From Halosimplex halophilum (GTDB lineage Archaea; Halobacteriota; Halobacteria; Halobacteriales; Haloarculaceae), in contig NZ_SRHV01000005.1 of NCBI RefSeq assembly GCF_004698125.1, forward strand, positions 248,001-312,000: a stretch of 64,000 nt of DNA, written 5' to 3'. Made by a program: the position numbers and the translations under genes. The notes beneath the pieces are model-generated. The model saw only the letters and a list, made by a program, of their open reading frames with translations, made no database searches and had not been told where the DNA came from. Shown here one piece after another: positions 47,297 to 55,434 of this stretch. Within the stretch, counting starts at the first letter, position 1. Each line of letters begins with the position of its first letter.

Positions 47297-47602
47297 TCAC
47301 AGTCGGTCGCGCTCGCTGAGCCGGATCCGGCGCTCCTCGAAGGCCTCGTCGTCGATCTCGCCGCGGGCGTACCGGCGTTCGAGCGTCGTCATCGGGTCCG
47401 CCGCCTCGCGGGCGCCGCTGTCCCCCAGCCGGTCGGCGAGCAGATACGCTGCGGCGAAAAGCAGGGCGACCGAGAGGAGCACCCACAGCAGTCCCCAGGG
47501 GAGTCCGAACCCCATCCAGCCGCCCCCACCGGCGGCTCCCATCGCTCCCCCCTGGGGTCCGTGGTGCGGTCCGTGCTGAAGCAGTATCGCTGTGTCGAGC
47601 AT
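47297..47602 (-). CDS. SHOCT-domain membrane protein
   Basis: The product has 101 residues from the ATG at 47602; an ATG at 47617 would add five. One transmembrane helix (about 32-55, LPWGLLWVLLSVALLFAAAY) follows a Gly/His/Met-rich N-terminus (QHGPHHGPQGGAMGAAG) that could bind metal. The C-terminus carries a SHOCT motif (MTTLERRYARGEIDDEAFEE), a short helical module often found in haloarchaeal membrane proteins. Function unknown. Confidence 0.8.
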   Translation of the reverse strand: MLDTAILLQHGPHHGPQGGAMGAAGGGGWMGFGLPWGLLWVLLSVALLFAAAYLLADRLGDSGAREAADPMTTLERRYARGEIDDEAFEERRIRLSERDRL

Positions 47603-47699
47603 GGAATCACTCCTCACTCGAACGGACGCACCGCGGAGATAAACCGCTGGTCGGGATTGTCACGACCTGAGAACGGGGTCGACCGGCCGCGACCGGACG

Positions 47700-48326
47700 C
47701 TACGCTTCGGGCTCGCTTCCACGGTCGTTCGCCGCGCTCGCGGCTTCGCCCTCGAAGAAGGCCAGGTCGTGGATCCGGGCGTCGTCGGTCAGCTCGGGGT
47801 GGAAGGAGGTGGCGACGACGGGTCCGTCGCGGACCGCGACGGCGCGGCCGTCCCACTCGGCGAGGACCTCCACGTCGCCGACCGAGTCGATGACCGGCGC
47901 GCGGATGAACACGGCGGGGAAGGGTTCGTCGAGGCCAGCCACGTCCAGCGGCGCCTCGAAGCTGTCGGCCTGGCGGCCGAAGGCGTTGCGCTCGACGCTC
48001 ACGTCGACCAGCCCCAGCGAGTCGACGCGGTCGTCGTTCGGGTCGGCCGCGGCGACGATGAGGCCCGCGCAGGTCGCCAGGACGGGCTTGCCGTCGGCGA
48101 CGTGGGCCTCGATCTCGGGGGCGATGCCCTCGCGGTGGAGGTGCCGGGAGATGGCCGTCGACTCGCCGCCGGGCATGAGGAGGATGTCGCAGTCGGGGAC
48201 GACGCCCGACTGGCGGATCTCGACGACCTCGGCCTCGGCGCCGCGGCCGGCGGCGGCTCGTCGGATGGCGTCGGCGTGTTCGCTCACGTCGCCCTGGACG
48301 GCGACGACGCCCGCCCTGATGGTCAT
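47700..48326 (-). CDS. pdxT: PLP synthase glutaminase subunit
   Basis: The protein has 208 residues from the ATG at 48326. It is a class I glutamine amidotransferase with RAGVVAVQGDVSEHADAI, the PdxT-specific LMPGGESTAISRHL, the nucleophile Cys in PVLATCAGLIVAA and the catalytic His/Glu in SFHPEL. It supplies ammonia from glutamine to PdxS for pyridoxal 5'-phosphate synthesis. pdxS is not in the window. Confidence 0.95.
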   Translation of the reverse strand: MTIRAGVVAVQGDVSEHADAIRRAAAGRGAEAEVVEIRQSGVVPDCDILLMPGGESTAISRHLHREGIAPEIEAHVADGKPVLATCAGLIVAAADPNDDRVDSLGLVDVSVERNAFGRQADSFEAPLDVAGLDEPFPAVFIRAPVIDSVGDVEVLAEWDGRAVAVRDGPVVATSFHPELTDDARIHDLAFFEGEAASAANDRGSEPEA

Positions 48327-48418
48327 ACCACTCCTATCGAACCTGTGGCGAAAAAGCTCTCGCTCCCCGCAGGCGTTGCGCGCTACTGGTCTCCCCGATG
48401 CAACCTCCGGCGACCCGC

Positions 48419-48517
48419 TCAGTCGTCGGCCGATTCCTCGGCCGTCGGCTCCTCGTCGGCGTCCTCGCCCGGCGGGGTCGAGTAGAGCATCCCGCGGCTG
48501 GAACTGACTCGTGTCAT
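48419..48517 (-). CDS. Possible small protein, 32 aa
   Basis: A 33-codon frame from the ATG at 48517 to TGA reads MTRVSSSRGMLYSTPPGEDA followed by an acidic Glu/Asp tail. It sits 92 bp upstream of pdxT on the same strand, with its own AT-rich promoter-like patch (GTTTAACAC on the minus strand near 48570). The acidic tail fits a haloarchaeal protein, but the length is too short for certainty. It could instead be a leader peptide. Confidence 0.4.
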   Translation of the reverse strand: MTRVSSSRGMLYSTPPGEDADEEPTAEESADD

Positions 48518-48650
48518 CGGGCGTCACTCCCGGGTTCGCACGCATAACCGTACCCCTCAATGGGATATGGTGTGTTAAACTACCTCTAGCACGTATAAGG
48601 TCGGGCCGGCAGGGCCAAACTGTTAGGGGTTGTGGGCCGACAGTGGATCC

Positions 48651-49664
48651 ATGTCAGACAGTCGGGATCCGGTCGAGGCGCGCGCCGACAGCGGGCGCGA
48701 CCTCTACGAGGTGTCGACGTGGGAGCCGCGGTCGCTGCTGGACAGCCTGTCCGTGTTCGTCTACTCGGCGGGGGTGTCGGGGCTGCGGCTGCTCGTCGTG
48801 GTGCTGGCGCTGGCGATCCTCGCGTCGCAGTTCGTCCTCGGCGGGCTCGGGGCGGTCACGGACCCGATCGTCGGCACCTTCACGCTGCTGTCGGCGGTGC
48901 CGGCGCTGGGGCTGGCGGCGTACGTCTGGTACGCCGACGTGACCAGCTCCGAGCCGCTGGAGCTGCTCGTGGGGACGTTCGCGCTCGGCGTGCTGTTCGC
49001 CGGGTTCGCCGGCGTCGTGAATACCGTCGTCAGCGTCTCGCTGGAGAGCCTGGGACTGATGTTCTGGGGCACCCAGATCCTCTATTTCTTCCTCGTCGTC
49101 GGCCCGGTCGAGGAGACGGTGAAGCTGCTGGCGGTCCGACTCTACGCCTACCGCACCTCGAAGTTCGACGCGGTCGTCGACGGCGCGGTCTACGGCGCGA
49201 TGGCCGGCCTGGGCTTCGCGACCATCGAGAACGCCATCTACATCGCGGGCCAGACGCAGGGCATCGCGGACACGTTCAACCTCGTCCTCGCCGGCAGCGG
49301 CATCACCGCAGTCCGCGCGCTCGCGGGGCCGGGCCACGTCATCTACTCGGCGTTCGCCGGCTACTACCTCGGCCTGGCGAAGTTCAACCCCGACCGCGCC
49401 GGCCCCATCGTCGTCAAGGGACTCATCATCGCGACGGTGGTCCACGCGCTGTACAACACGCTGTCGGGGTACCTGCCGGGCGTCGTCGCCGACATCACGG
49501 GGATCCCCTGGTTCGTCGCCTTCTTCGGGTTCATCCTCGTCTACGACGGGGTCTTCGGCCTCCTGCTGATCCGGAAGATCTCCCGGTACAGGCGGGCCTA
49601 CCGCGAGGCGACCGACGAGGCGCCCGACGACGAGCCCGCGGAGCTCACCGAGTTCGACGGCTGA
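48651..49664 (+). CDS. PrsW-family intramembrane metalloprotease
   Basis: The protein has 337 residues from the ATG at 48651 (MSDSRDPVEA). Eight or nine transmembrane helices carry the family motifs VGPVEETVKLLAVR (the Glu-Glu pair), GLGFATIENAIY, GPGHVIYSAFAGYYLG and VVHALYNTLSG. These supply the conserved Glu and His residues of the CPBP/PrsW-type active site within the membrane. PrsW cleaves an anti-sigma factor in Bacillus; haloarchaea lack that partner, so the substrate here is unknown. Confidence 0.88.
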   Translation: MSDSRDPVEARADSGRDLYEVSTWEPRSLLDSLSVFVYSAGVSGLRLLVVVLALAILASQFVLGGLGAVTDPIVGTFTLLSAVPALGLAAYVWYADVTSSEPLELLVGTFALGVLFAGFAGVVNTVVSVSLESLGLMFWGTQILYFFLVVGPVEETVKLLAVRLYAYRTSKFDAVVDGAVYGAMAGLGFATIENAIYIAGQTQGIADTFNLVLAGSGITAVRALAGPGHVIYSAFAGYYLGLAKFNPDRAGPIVVKGLIIATVVHALYNTLSGYLPGVVADITGIPWFVAFFGFILVYDGVFGLLLIRKISRYRRAYREATDEAPDDEPAELTEFDG

Positions 49665-49671
49665 ACGCCGG

Positions 49672-50328
49672 CTACCGGTACTCGCCGAGGGCCTCGCGGA
49701 CGGCGGCGGCGTCCGCGAGGCCCTCGGCGTCGCGGTCGGCCATCCCGAGCATCCGCTCGACGTACTTGGCGAACACGTCCACCTCGACGTGGACGGGGTC
49801 GCCGACTTCCTTCGCCGAGAGCGTCGTCTCGTGGTAGGTCGTCGGGATGATCGCCACGGAGAACGTCCCGCCGGCGTCGTCGAGCGCGGCGACGGTCAGG
49901 CTGATCCCGTCGAGCGCGACCGACCCCTTCTCGACGACGTACTGTTCGAGTCCGGCGGGGAGCTCGAAGGTGTACGCCCAGTCCTCCCCCACCCGTTCGA
50001 TGTCGACGATCTCGGTGGTGCCGTCGACGTGGCCCTGGACGACGTGGCCGTCGAACCGCTCGTCGGCCGAAAGCGCCCGCTCCAGGTTGACCGCCTGGCC
50101 CTCGCTGGCCGCGTCGAAGGTCGTCCGCTCCAGCGTCTCGGCGGCCAGGAACACCGAGAACCACTCGCCGTCGGCGTGTTCCTCGACCGTGAGACACGCC
50201 CCGTCGACGCTGATGCTCTGGCCGCCCTCGAGGTCCGCGAACGTCGTCGCGATCCGGAGCCGGCGGCCGGCGTCGCTGTCCTCGATCTCGACGATCTCGC
50301 CCGTCTCCTCGACGATCCCGGTGAACAT
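49672..50328 (-). CDS. ribE: Riboflavin synthase, alpha-type
   Basis: The protein has 218 residues from the ATG at 50328: the duplicated lumazine-binding barrels start at MFTGIVEETGEI and FDGHVVQGHVDGTTEI, with SVDGACLTV and LDGISLTVAAL as paired motifs. It dismutates two 6,7-dimethyl-8-ribityllumazine molecules to riboflavin. Most archaea use an unrelated riboflavin synthase, so this bacterial-type enzyme fits the haloarchaeal habit of bacterial acquisitions. It converges on the PrsW gene with a 7-bp gap. Confidence 0.95.
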   Translation of the reverse strand: MFTGIVEETGEIVEIEDSDAGRRLRIATTFADLEGGQSISVDGACLTVEEHADGEWFSVFLAAETLERTTFDAASEGQAVNLERALSADERFDGHVVQGHVDGTTEIVDIERVGEDWAYTFELPAGLEQYVVEKGSVALDGISLTVAALDDAGGTFSVAIIPTTYHETTLSAKEVGDPVHVEVDVFAKYVERMLGMADRDAEGLADAAAVREALGEYR

Positions 50329-50464
50329 ACCCGACGCTTGGGAGGATCGTCGCAAAAGGGTTACCGTTCCCGGATCTGGAACGGGAGTGTCGCTACCGGG
50401 GCGGAGCGGTCCGACCCCGGACGGGAGGCGGGGAGCTTTTGCCCGTCGGCGGGGAACCGGGGGT

Positions 50465-50713
50465 ATGGCGCGGAGCATCCTCGGGATGGTCGGGCTGGGG
50501 ACGACGCTGGTGTTCGCGATCCCGGTCGCGCTGCTGGGGCTGGAGTTCCTGCTGGCGCGGGGCCGGCCGACCGTCGGCGCGGGGCTGCTCGTCGTCGCCG
50601 TGCTGATGGTCGCCATCGAGGAGTACGTCACGACGGCCGAGGACCTGGCCGGCGAGGCCGTCGACAGGACGGTCGGCGCGGTCGCGAAGTCGCCCGACGA
50701 GGACGAGGAGTGA
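50465..50713 (+). CDS. Small two-helix membrane protein, 82 aa
   Basis: The product has 82 residues with two hydrophobic helices (about 5-28 and 38-55) and the conserved-looking IEEYVTTAEDLAGEAVD segment before an acidic tail. It resembles a short haloarchaeal membrane family of unknown function that I recall as DUF7533, a label I am unsure of. It precedes the Agl23-like gene by 49 bp on the same strand. Confidence 0.65.
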   Translation: MARSILGMVGLGTTLVFAIPVALLGLEFLLARGRPTVGAGLLVVAVLMVAIEEYVTTAEDLAGEAVDRTVGAVAKSPDEDEE

Positions 50714-50762
50714 CCCGCTGGAGATCCAAGCGTTGAAATCGTGAGGGGGCGACACGGCGGAC

Positions 50763-52694
50763 ATGAGCCGCTCCGACTCCGAGTCAGACGCCGCCGACGG
50801 CGGGGCCGAGGGCGTTGCCGGGCCCGAGGCCGCCGATAGCGACGCGGACGGTGACTCGGCCGCAGCGGGCGATTCGGCCCGTGAGTCCCCGGCGAACGAC
50901 CGCTCCTCCCGGGACCCGGACGACGGGCTCGCCGGCCGGTTCGACCGCGTCGACCGGACGACCCGCTGGGTCCTCGGGATCGTCGCCGCCGGCCTGCTCG
51001 CCCGCCTCGCCCTCCTCGGCCATCGCGTCGCCCACTACGACGAGGGCCGGGTCGCCTGGTGGTCGACGTACTTCCTCGACTCCGGCGAGTTCCACTACCG
51101 GTACATCATCCACGGGCCGCTCGTCCAGCACGTCAACAAGTTCCTCTTCGACGCGCTGGGCGCCAACGACTTCACGATGCGGCTGTTCGTCGCGCTGGTC
51201 GGCGCCGCCCTCCCGCTCGCCGCCCTCCTCTTCCGCGAGCACCTCGACGGCGACGAGATCGTCGGGACCGCTTTCTTCCTCGCGTTCAGCCCCCTCCTGC
51301 TGTACTACTCGCGGTTCTTCCGGAGCACGCTGCTGGCCGCGGCGTTCGCGTTCGTCGCCTTCGGCCTGCTCGTGCGGGCCTACGACGAGCGGTCGGTGTG
51401 GTACGTCTACGGCGCGGTCGTCCTCGTCGCGCTCGCCTTTACCGCCAAGGAGAACGCCGCCGTCTATCTGCTGGTGTGGGTCGGCGCCACCGCCCTGTTG
51501 CTCGACCAGACGCTGTTCCGCACCGGCGGCGACCGCTCGGGGTTCGAGTGGGCGCGCGAGCGCTTCGACGACCTGCGGGGGCGGCGCCCGCTCGCCGACT
51601 ACGTCGCCGACTTCGTCTGGCACGGGACGGTCGCGCTCTTCCTCTTCCTCGCGGTCACGCTGTACTTCTACGCGCCGCGCTCGCCCGACACCGCCGCCGT
51701 CGGCTTCTGGCAGGCGGTCGTCAACCCGACGCTGTTCCCGGATCTGTTCGACCGGACGCTCGACGACGTGGTCAGGGGCTACAGCTACTGGTTCGGCGGG
51801 ACGACCGACGCCGGCTGCCGGAAGGACAACATCATCGACGCCTACCTCTGTTTCCTCGGCCAGGAGGTCCACGCGATGGCCCAGTCGGCGCTCGCGCTGA
51901 CGCTGATGGCCGTCGTCGGCTTCCTCGCCGAGCGGTGGGGCCGCGTCCGCTCGCGGGGCGTCGTCCTCTTCTGCGCCTACTGGGGGTTCGTCTCCGTCGT
52001 CGGCTACCCGCTCGGGACCGACATCGCCAACGCCTGGATCGCCGTCAACGCCTTGGTGCCGCTGGCGGTCCCCGCCGGCGTCGGCATCGCGCTGGTCGCC
52101 GACAGGGCCCGGGACGCCCTCCACACGGACTCGGTCCGGTTCGGCATCACCGCGTTCGCCCTCGTGTTGATCGCCGGCTACATGGCCGGCTCCGCGGGGT
52201 GGTACGTCTACATGAACGACACCACCGACGACAACGAACTCGTCCAGTACGCCCAGCCGGCCGACGACTTCCGCCCCTCGATGGCGGTGCTGGAGGACCA
52301 CGCCGCCGACCACGAGGGGGTCGACGTGCTCTTCGTCGGGAACAGCTACGTCCGCGACAACCCGCGGGACGCCGGGATCGAACCGACGTGTACGAGCATC
52401 GGCAACACGCTCCCCTTGCAGTGGTACGTCGAGGCGTACGGCGCCGAGGGCGACTGCATCCAGGACGCCGAGACCGCCGCCCAGCAACTCCAGGACGGCG
52501 ACGTCGACCCGCTGGTCGTCATCGCGCCGAACGAACTGGAGACGGATCTCGCGCCCGCGCTGGAGGGGTACGACGCCGACGAACACCGCCTGCGCCACTA
52601 CGGCAGCGAGGCCGTCTTCTTCAGCGACCGGTCGCCCGACGAGTCGAGCGACGCGAGCGCCGTCGAACCGCGCGCGCTCGCCGTCCGCGACTGA
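50763..52694 (+). CDS. Agl23/TIGR03663-like membrane protein
   Basis: The protein has 643 residues. A 60-residue acidic disordered N-terminus leads into about twelve transmembrane helices of GT-C-like layout, with HRVAHYDEGRVAWWSTYFLD right after the first helix. HYDEG in this external loop is the family signature (TIGR03663), and PLLLYYSRFFRSTLLAAAFA and AKENAAVYLLVW follow. A soluble C-terminal domain of about 170 residues contains VLFVGNSYVRDNP. Relatives are described as flippase-associated proteins in archaeal N-glycosylation (Agl23); that role is inferred here. Confidence 0.82.
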   Translation: MSRSDSESDAADGGAEGVAGPEAADSDADGDSAAAGDSARESPANDRSSRDPDDGLAGRFDRVDRTTRWVLGIVAAGLLARLALLGHRVAHYDEGRVAWWSTYFLDSGEFHYRYIIHGPLVQHVNKFLFDALGANDFTMRLFVALVGAALPLAALLFREHLDGDEIVGTAFFLAFSPLLLYYSRFFRSTLLAAAFAFVAFGLLVRAYDERSVWYVYGAVVLVALAFTAKENAAVYLLVWVGATALLLDQTLFRTGGDRSGFEWARERFDDLRGRRPLADYVADFVWHGTVALFLFLAVTLYFYAPRSPDTAAVGFWQAVVNPTLFPDLFDRTLDDVVRGYSYWFGGTTDAGCRKDNIIDAYLCFLGQEVHAMAQSALALTLMAVVGFLAERWGRVRSRGVVLFCAYWGFVSVVGYPLGTDIANAWIAVNALVPLAVPAGVGIALVADRARDALHTDSVRFGITAFALVLIAGYMAGSAGWYVYMNDTTDDNELVQYAQPADDFRPSMAVLEDHAADHEGVDVLFVGNSYVRDNPRDAGIEPTCTSIGNTLPLQWYVEAYGAEGDCIQDAETAAQQLQDGDVDPLVVIAPNELETDLAPALEGYDADEHRLRHYGSEAVFFSDRSPDESSDASAVEPRALAVRD

Positions 52695-52706
52695 CTGGCC
52701 TCCGAG

Positions 52707-53612
52707 TCACGTTTCGCCCTCCGGCCGCAACCCGCGCTCGCGCTCCCAGCCACGGACCAGCGCCGCCAGCGTCTCGTTGACCGGCACCGCTCCCTCGGCC
52801 CGGTCGACGACCGCGCCGTTGATCGCGTCGATCTCGGTCCGCTCGCCGCCGTCCACGTCCTGCAGCATCGACGACCGGTTGGCGCTCGTCGCCGCCGCCA
52901 CCCGTTCGACCGCCTCGACGGCCGTCGACTCGGGCAGGTCGACCCCCCGCTCGCGCGCGACCCGCGCGGCCTCCCTCGCGGCGCGGCGGGCCGGCCCGCC
53001 CGCCGGCCCGTCGACGACGGCGCCGTTCTCGACCCGCGCCAGCGCGGTCACGGCGTTGATACCGGCGTTGACCGCCAGCTTCTCCCACAGTCGCCGGGGC
53101 ATGTCGGCCGCCACGGTCGTCTCGACCCCGGCCGCCCGCAGGGCCGCGCCGACCGACTCGGCGACCGGCGACTCGCCGCCGTCGGGCGGCCCCAGCGCCA
53201 CCTCGCCGCGGCCGGTGCACTCGACGACCCCCGGCTCGGTCAGGCGCGCGCCGTACGTGCAGGTGCCCGCGAGCACCGCGGCGTCGAGCGCGCCCGCCAG
53301 CGTCGCCTCGTTGCCCAGCCCGTTCTGGATCGAGAGGACGGCGTCGACCCTCGCGGTGGCGAGCGCCTCGGCGGCCGCCGGCGTGTCGAAGGCCTTCACG
53401 GCGACGACGGCCAGGTCGAAGCGCTCGTCGGGGACCGCCGTCGCGGCCGCCGGTTCGACGCGCTCTGCACACTCGCCGGTTATCCGGAGGCCCTCGCTCC
53501 GGACCCGCTCGACGTGGGGGTCGCGGCCGACCAGCGTCACGTCGTGGGCGCGCGCGAGCAGGCCGCCGAGGAGGCTGCCGAGGCTGCCGGCGCCGAAGAC
53601 GAGGACGCGCAC
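52707..53612 (-). CDS. panE: 2-dehydropantoate 2-reductase
   Basis: The protein has 301 residues from the GTG at 53612. The N-terminal Rossmann domain (LVFGAGSLGSLLGGLLAR) binds NADPH, and the helical C-terminal domain has the catalytic lysine in RRLWEKLAVNAGINAVTAL. It reduces ketopantoate to pantoate. PanE-like paralogues are frequent, so the substrate is not certain. It converges with the Agl23-like gene with a 12-bp gap. Confidence 0.88.
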   Translation of the reverse strand: MRVLVFGAGSLGSLLGGLLARAHDVTLVGRDPHVERVRSEGLRITGECAERVEPAAATAVPDERFDLAVVAVKAFDTPAAAEALATARVDAVLSIQNGLGNEATLAGALDAAVLAGTCTYGARLTEPGVVECTGRGEVALGPPDGGESPVAESVGAALRAAGVETTVAADMPRRLWEKLAVNAGINAVTALARVENGAVVDGPAGGPARRAAREAARVARERGVDLPESTAVEAVERVAAATSANRSSMLQDVDGGERTEIDAINGAVVDRAEGAVPVNETLAALVRGWERERGLRPEGET

Positions 53613-53621
53613 GGCCGGGCG

Positions 53622-53915
53622 TCAGTCCTCGGTCCAGTAGTAGATGCTCTCCCGTTCGGCGCCGCAGGCCGGGCACGTGTCGGGGATCTCCTCGATGTCG
53701 CCCATCTCGCCGCACTCCCAGCAGCGCCACATCAGCTCGGCCTCGCCGGAGTCGGCGGTCGTCGAGAGGTGTTGGCCCATCGCGGCGATTCCCTCCTCGG
53801 TCGTCACGTAGAAGCCGTGCTCGTCGAACCCGCGGATGGTCCCCAGCCGGTTCCCCTCGTCGTCGAACACGGCCTGTCCGAACCCCAGGTCGATCTCCTC
53901 GTCTCCTTCGCTCAT
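53622..53915 (-). CDS. Rubredoxin-like zinc-ribbon protein (DUF7130-like)
   Basis: The protein has 97 residues. The N-terminal half has a PRC-barrel-like pattern (GQAVFDDEGNRLGTIRGFDE). The C-terminus is a rubredoxin-type ribbon with CWECG and CPACG pairs. It resembles the haloarchaeal rubredoxin-like group I remember as DUF7130. Electron transfer or zinc-structural roles are both possible. It lies 9 bp downstream of the panE start on the same strand, so they may share a transcript. Confidence 0.75.
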   Translation of the reverse strand: MSEGDEEIDLGFGQAVFDDEGNRLGTIRGFDEHGFYVTTEEGIAAMGQHLSTTADSGEAELMWRCWECGEMGDIEEIPDTCPACGAERESIYYWTED

Positions 53916-54045
53916 ACGTGAATCGACGCCTGACTGACGCTTAAATGTAGGTGCCGAACCCCGTGATCGTGTACCGCGTGGTGGGTTCGAACCGGGTCCT
54001 CGGAAGTCAAACGGGGACGAACGTGTCGTCGGGGGCCGCGCGTGT

Positions 54046-54542
54046 TGAAGGCCCTCGATGCGTCGCTAGCTGACGTGTCTACTGCAGGAGACAGCAGGCG
54101 ACGAAAGCTCTCGACGCGCTCGCTAGCAGTCGACTCGACCGTCCGAGACAGTAGGCACTGAAAGCCCTCGGCGCGCTCGCGGTCGCTGAGCGACATATCC
54201 GCGCTCTCCGCACCGCCCGCGCGGATAGGGGCCGCTCAGACGACTGAACTGGACGCGAGCGCGCCTCGCCCTTTCAGTCCGCCAGGACCGCAACCGCACC
54301 GCTCCGCAACCGCCTCGCACAGCACCACAGACCGCCTCACACCTCCCAGCCTCTTGCGCTGTCTGCGGGCGACCCGAGCGTCGCCCGCATGGCCCGAGGG
54401 ACCGCCGGTCGCTCGCTGCTCGCAGGCTGCGCTTCTCATCCACCGTCAGAGCAAGCGCTGACGAGCCTTCGCTCGCAAGCTCGCGAAGGCCTCGCCCGGT
54501 TACGGTCGCGCGCACGAGAGCGCGCGACAGCGCGCGCCGGGT
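54046..54542 (+). repeat. Dispersed intergenic repeat, copy 2, with 57-bp tandem units
   Basis: The 711-bp gap 53916-54626 lacks a convincing gene. It begins with three degenerate tandem units starting at 54046, 54102 and 54159 (spacing 56 and 57 bp), each opening like TGAAAGCCCTCGGCGCGCTC. The third runs straight into GCGACATATCCGCGCTCTCC, as in copy 1 but without copy 1's 55-bp insert. The similarity continues in blocks to GTCGCGCGCACGAGAGCGCG near 54510-54530. A long imperfect hairpin (GCTTCGCGAGCTTGCGAGC-like) occurs near 54467-54495. Confidence 0.7.
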
Positions 54543-54626
54543 GTCCGACTCCCGGGCTCGAAACGCCGTGGGACGGTCACGCAGGGCGACACAAGACCTA
54601 TCGGAGCCGGCCGAAACAGACGGGGT

Positions 54627-55361
54627 ATGACCGAGGAAGTGAGGGAGTGGTGGGAGCTGACGGCCCGCTGGTTCCAGGACGACATCGACCTCGACGTGGG
54701 GGTCAACTGGACCGGCGTGGGCGTCGACGACGACCTGCGGCTCCTGCTGGACGTGGCCGGCAAGGACGTGCTGGAACTCGGCTGCGGGGGCGGACAGTGC
54801 TCGGTCGCGCTGGCCGAACGCGGCGCGAACGTGACCGGTATCGACCTCTCGGCGGAACAGCTGGATTTCGCCCGCGAGCTGGCCGCCGAGTGCGACGCCG
54901 ACGTGGCGTTCCTCCAGGGCGACGTGACCGGCCTCCCGCTCGCCGACGATTCGTTCGACGTGGCGTTCAACGCCTACGTCTTCCAGTGGGTCGACGACCT
55001 CGCCGCCTGCTTCCGGGAGACCCACCGCGTGCTCCGCGAGGGGGGTCGGTTCGTCTTCTCGATGCCCCACCCCGTCTACGAGTTGGCCGACCCCGAGAGC
55101 CACGAGGTCGAGGAGAGCTACTTCGATACGGGGCGGCAGGTCACGCCCCAGGACGACCTGGGGACCGACATGGTGACCTACCGCCACCGGGTCGGCGACG
55201 TGCACAACGCGCTCGTGGGCGCGGGGTTTCGGGTCGAACGGCTGCTCGAACCCGGCTCTCCCGACCCCGACGACTACGAGGAGGGGCCGTGGGGCGAACG
55301 CAAACCCGAGTTACTTGCGAAACTGCCGTCGACGCTGCTATTCGAGGCGCGGGCGGCGTGA
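54627..55361 (+). CDS. Class I SAM-dependent methyltransferase
   Basis: The protein has 244 residues. The SAM-binding motif VLELGCGGGQCSVALAERGA lies at about residues 48-67, followed by VTGIDLSAEQLDFAR (acidic ribose contact), LQGDVTGLPLADDSFDVAF and RETHRVLREGGRFVFSMPHP. The methyl acceptor is unknown; the pattern is UbiE/Methyltransf_11-like. A sulfatase gene follows 73 bp downstream. Confidence 0.9.
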   Translation: MTEEVREWWELTARWFQDDIDLDVGVNWTGVGVDDDLRLLLDVAGKDVLELGCGGGQCSVALAERGANVTGIDLSAEQLDFARELAAECDADVAFLQGDVTGLPLADDSFDVAFNAYVFQWVDDLAACFRETHRVLREGGRFVFSMPHPVYELADPESHEVEESYFDTGRQVTPQDDLGTDMVTYRHRVGDVHNALVGAGFRVERLLEPGSPDPDDYEEGPWGERKPELLAKLPSTLLFEARAA

Positions 55362-55434
55362 CCGGCCGACCGGCAGCTGGCCCGTCGGTCGACCCGGGCG
55401 TAGCTTTTTCTCCCGGGGGCGAAACTGCCGAGTC

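Noticed and set aside
53940-54000. GTGGGTTCGAACCGGGT, resembling a tRNA T loop.
   Set aside because: The five-base arms around TTCGAAC do not pair, and the remaining cloverleaf is absent.
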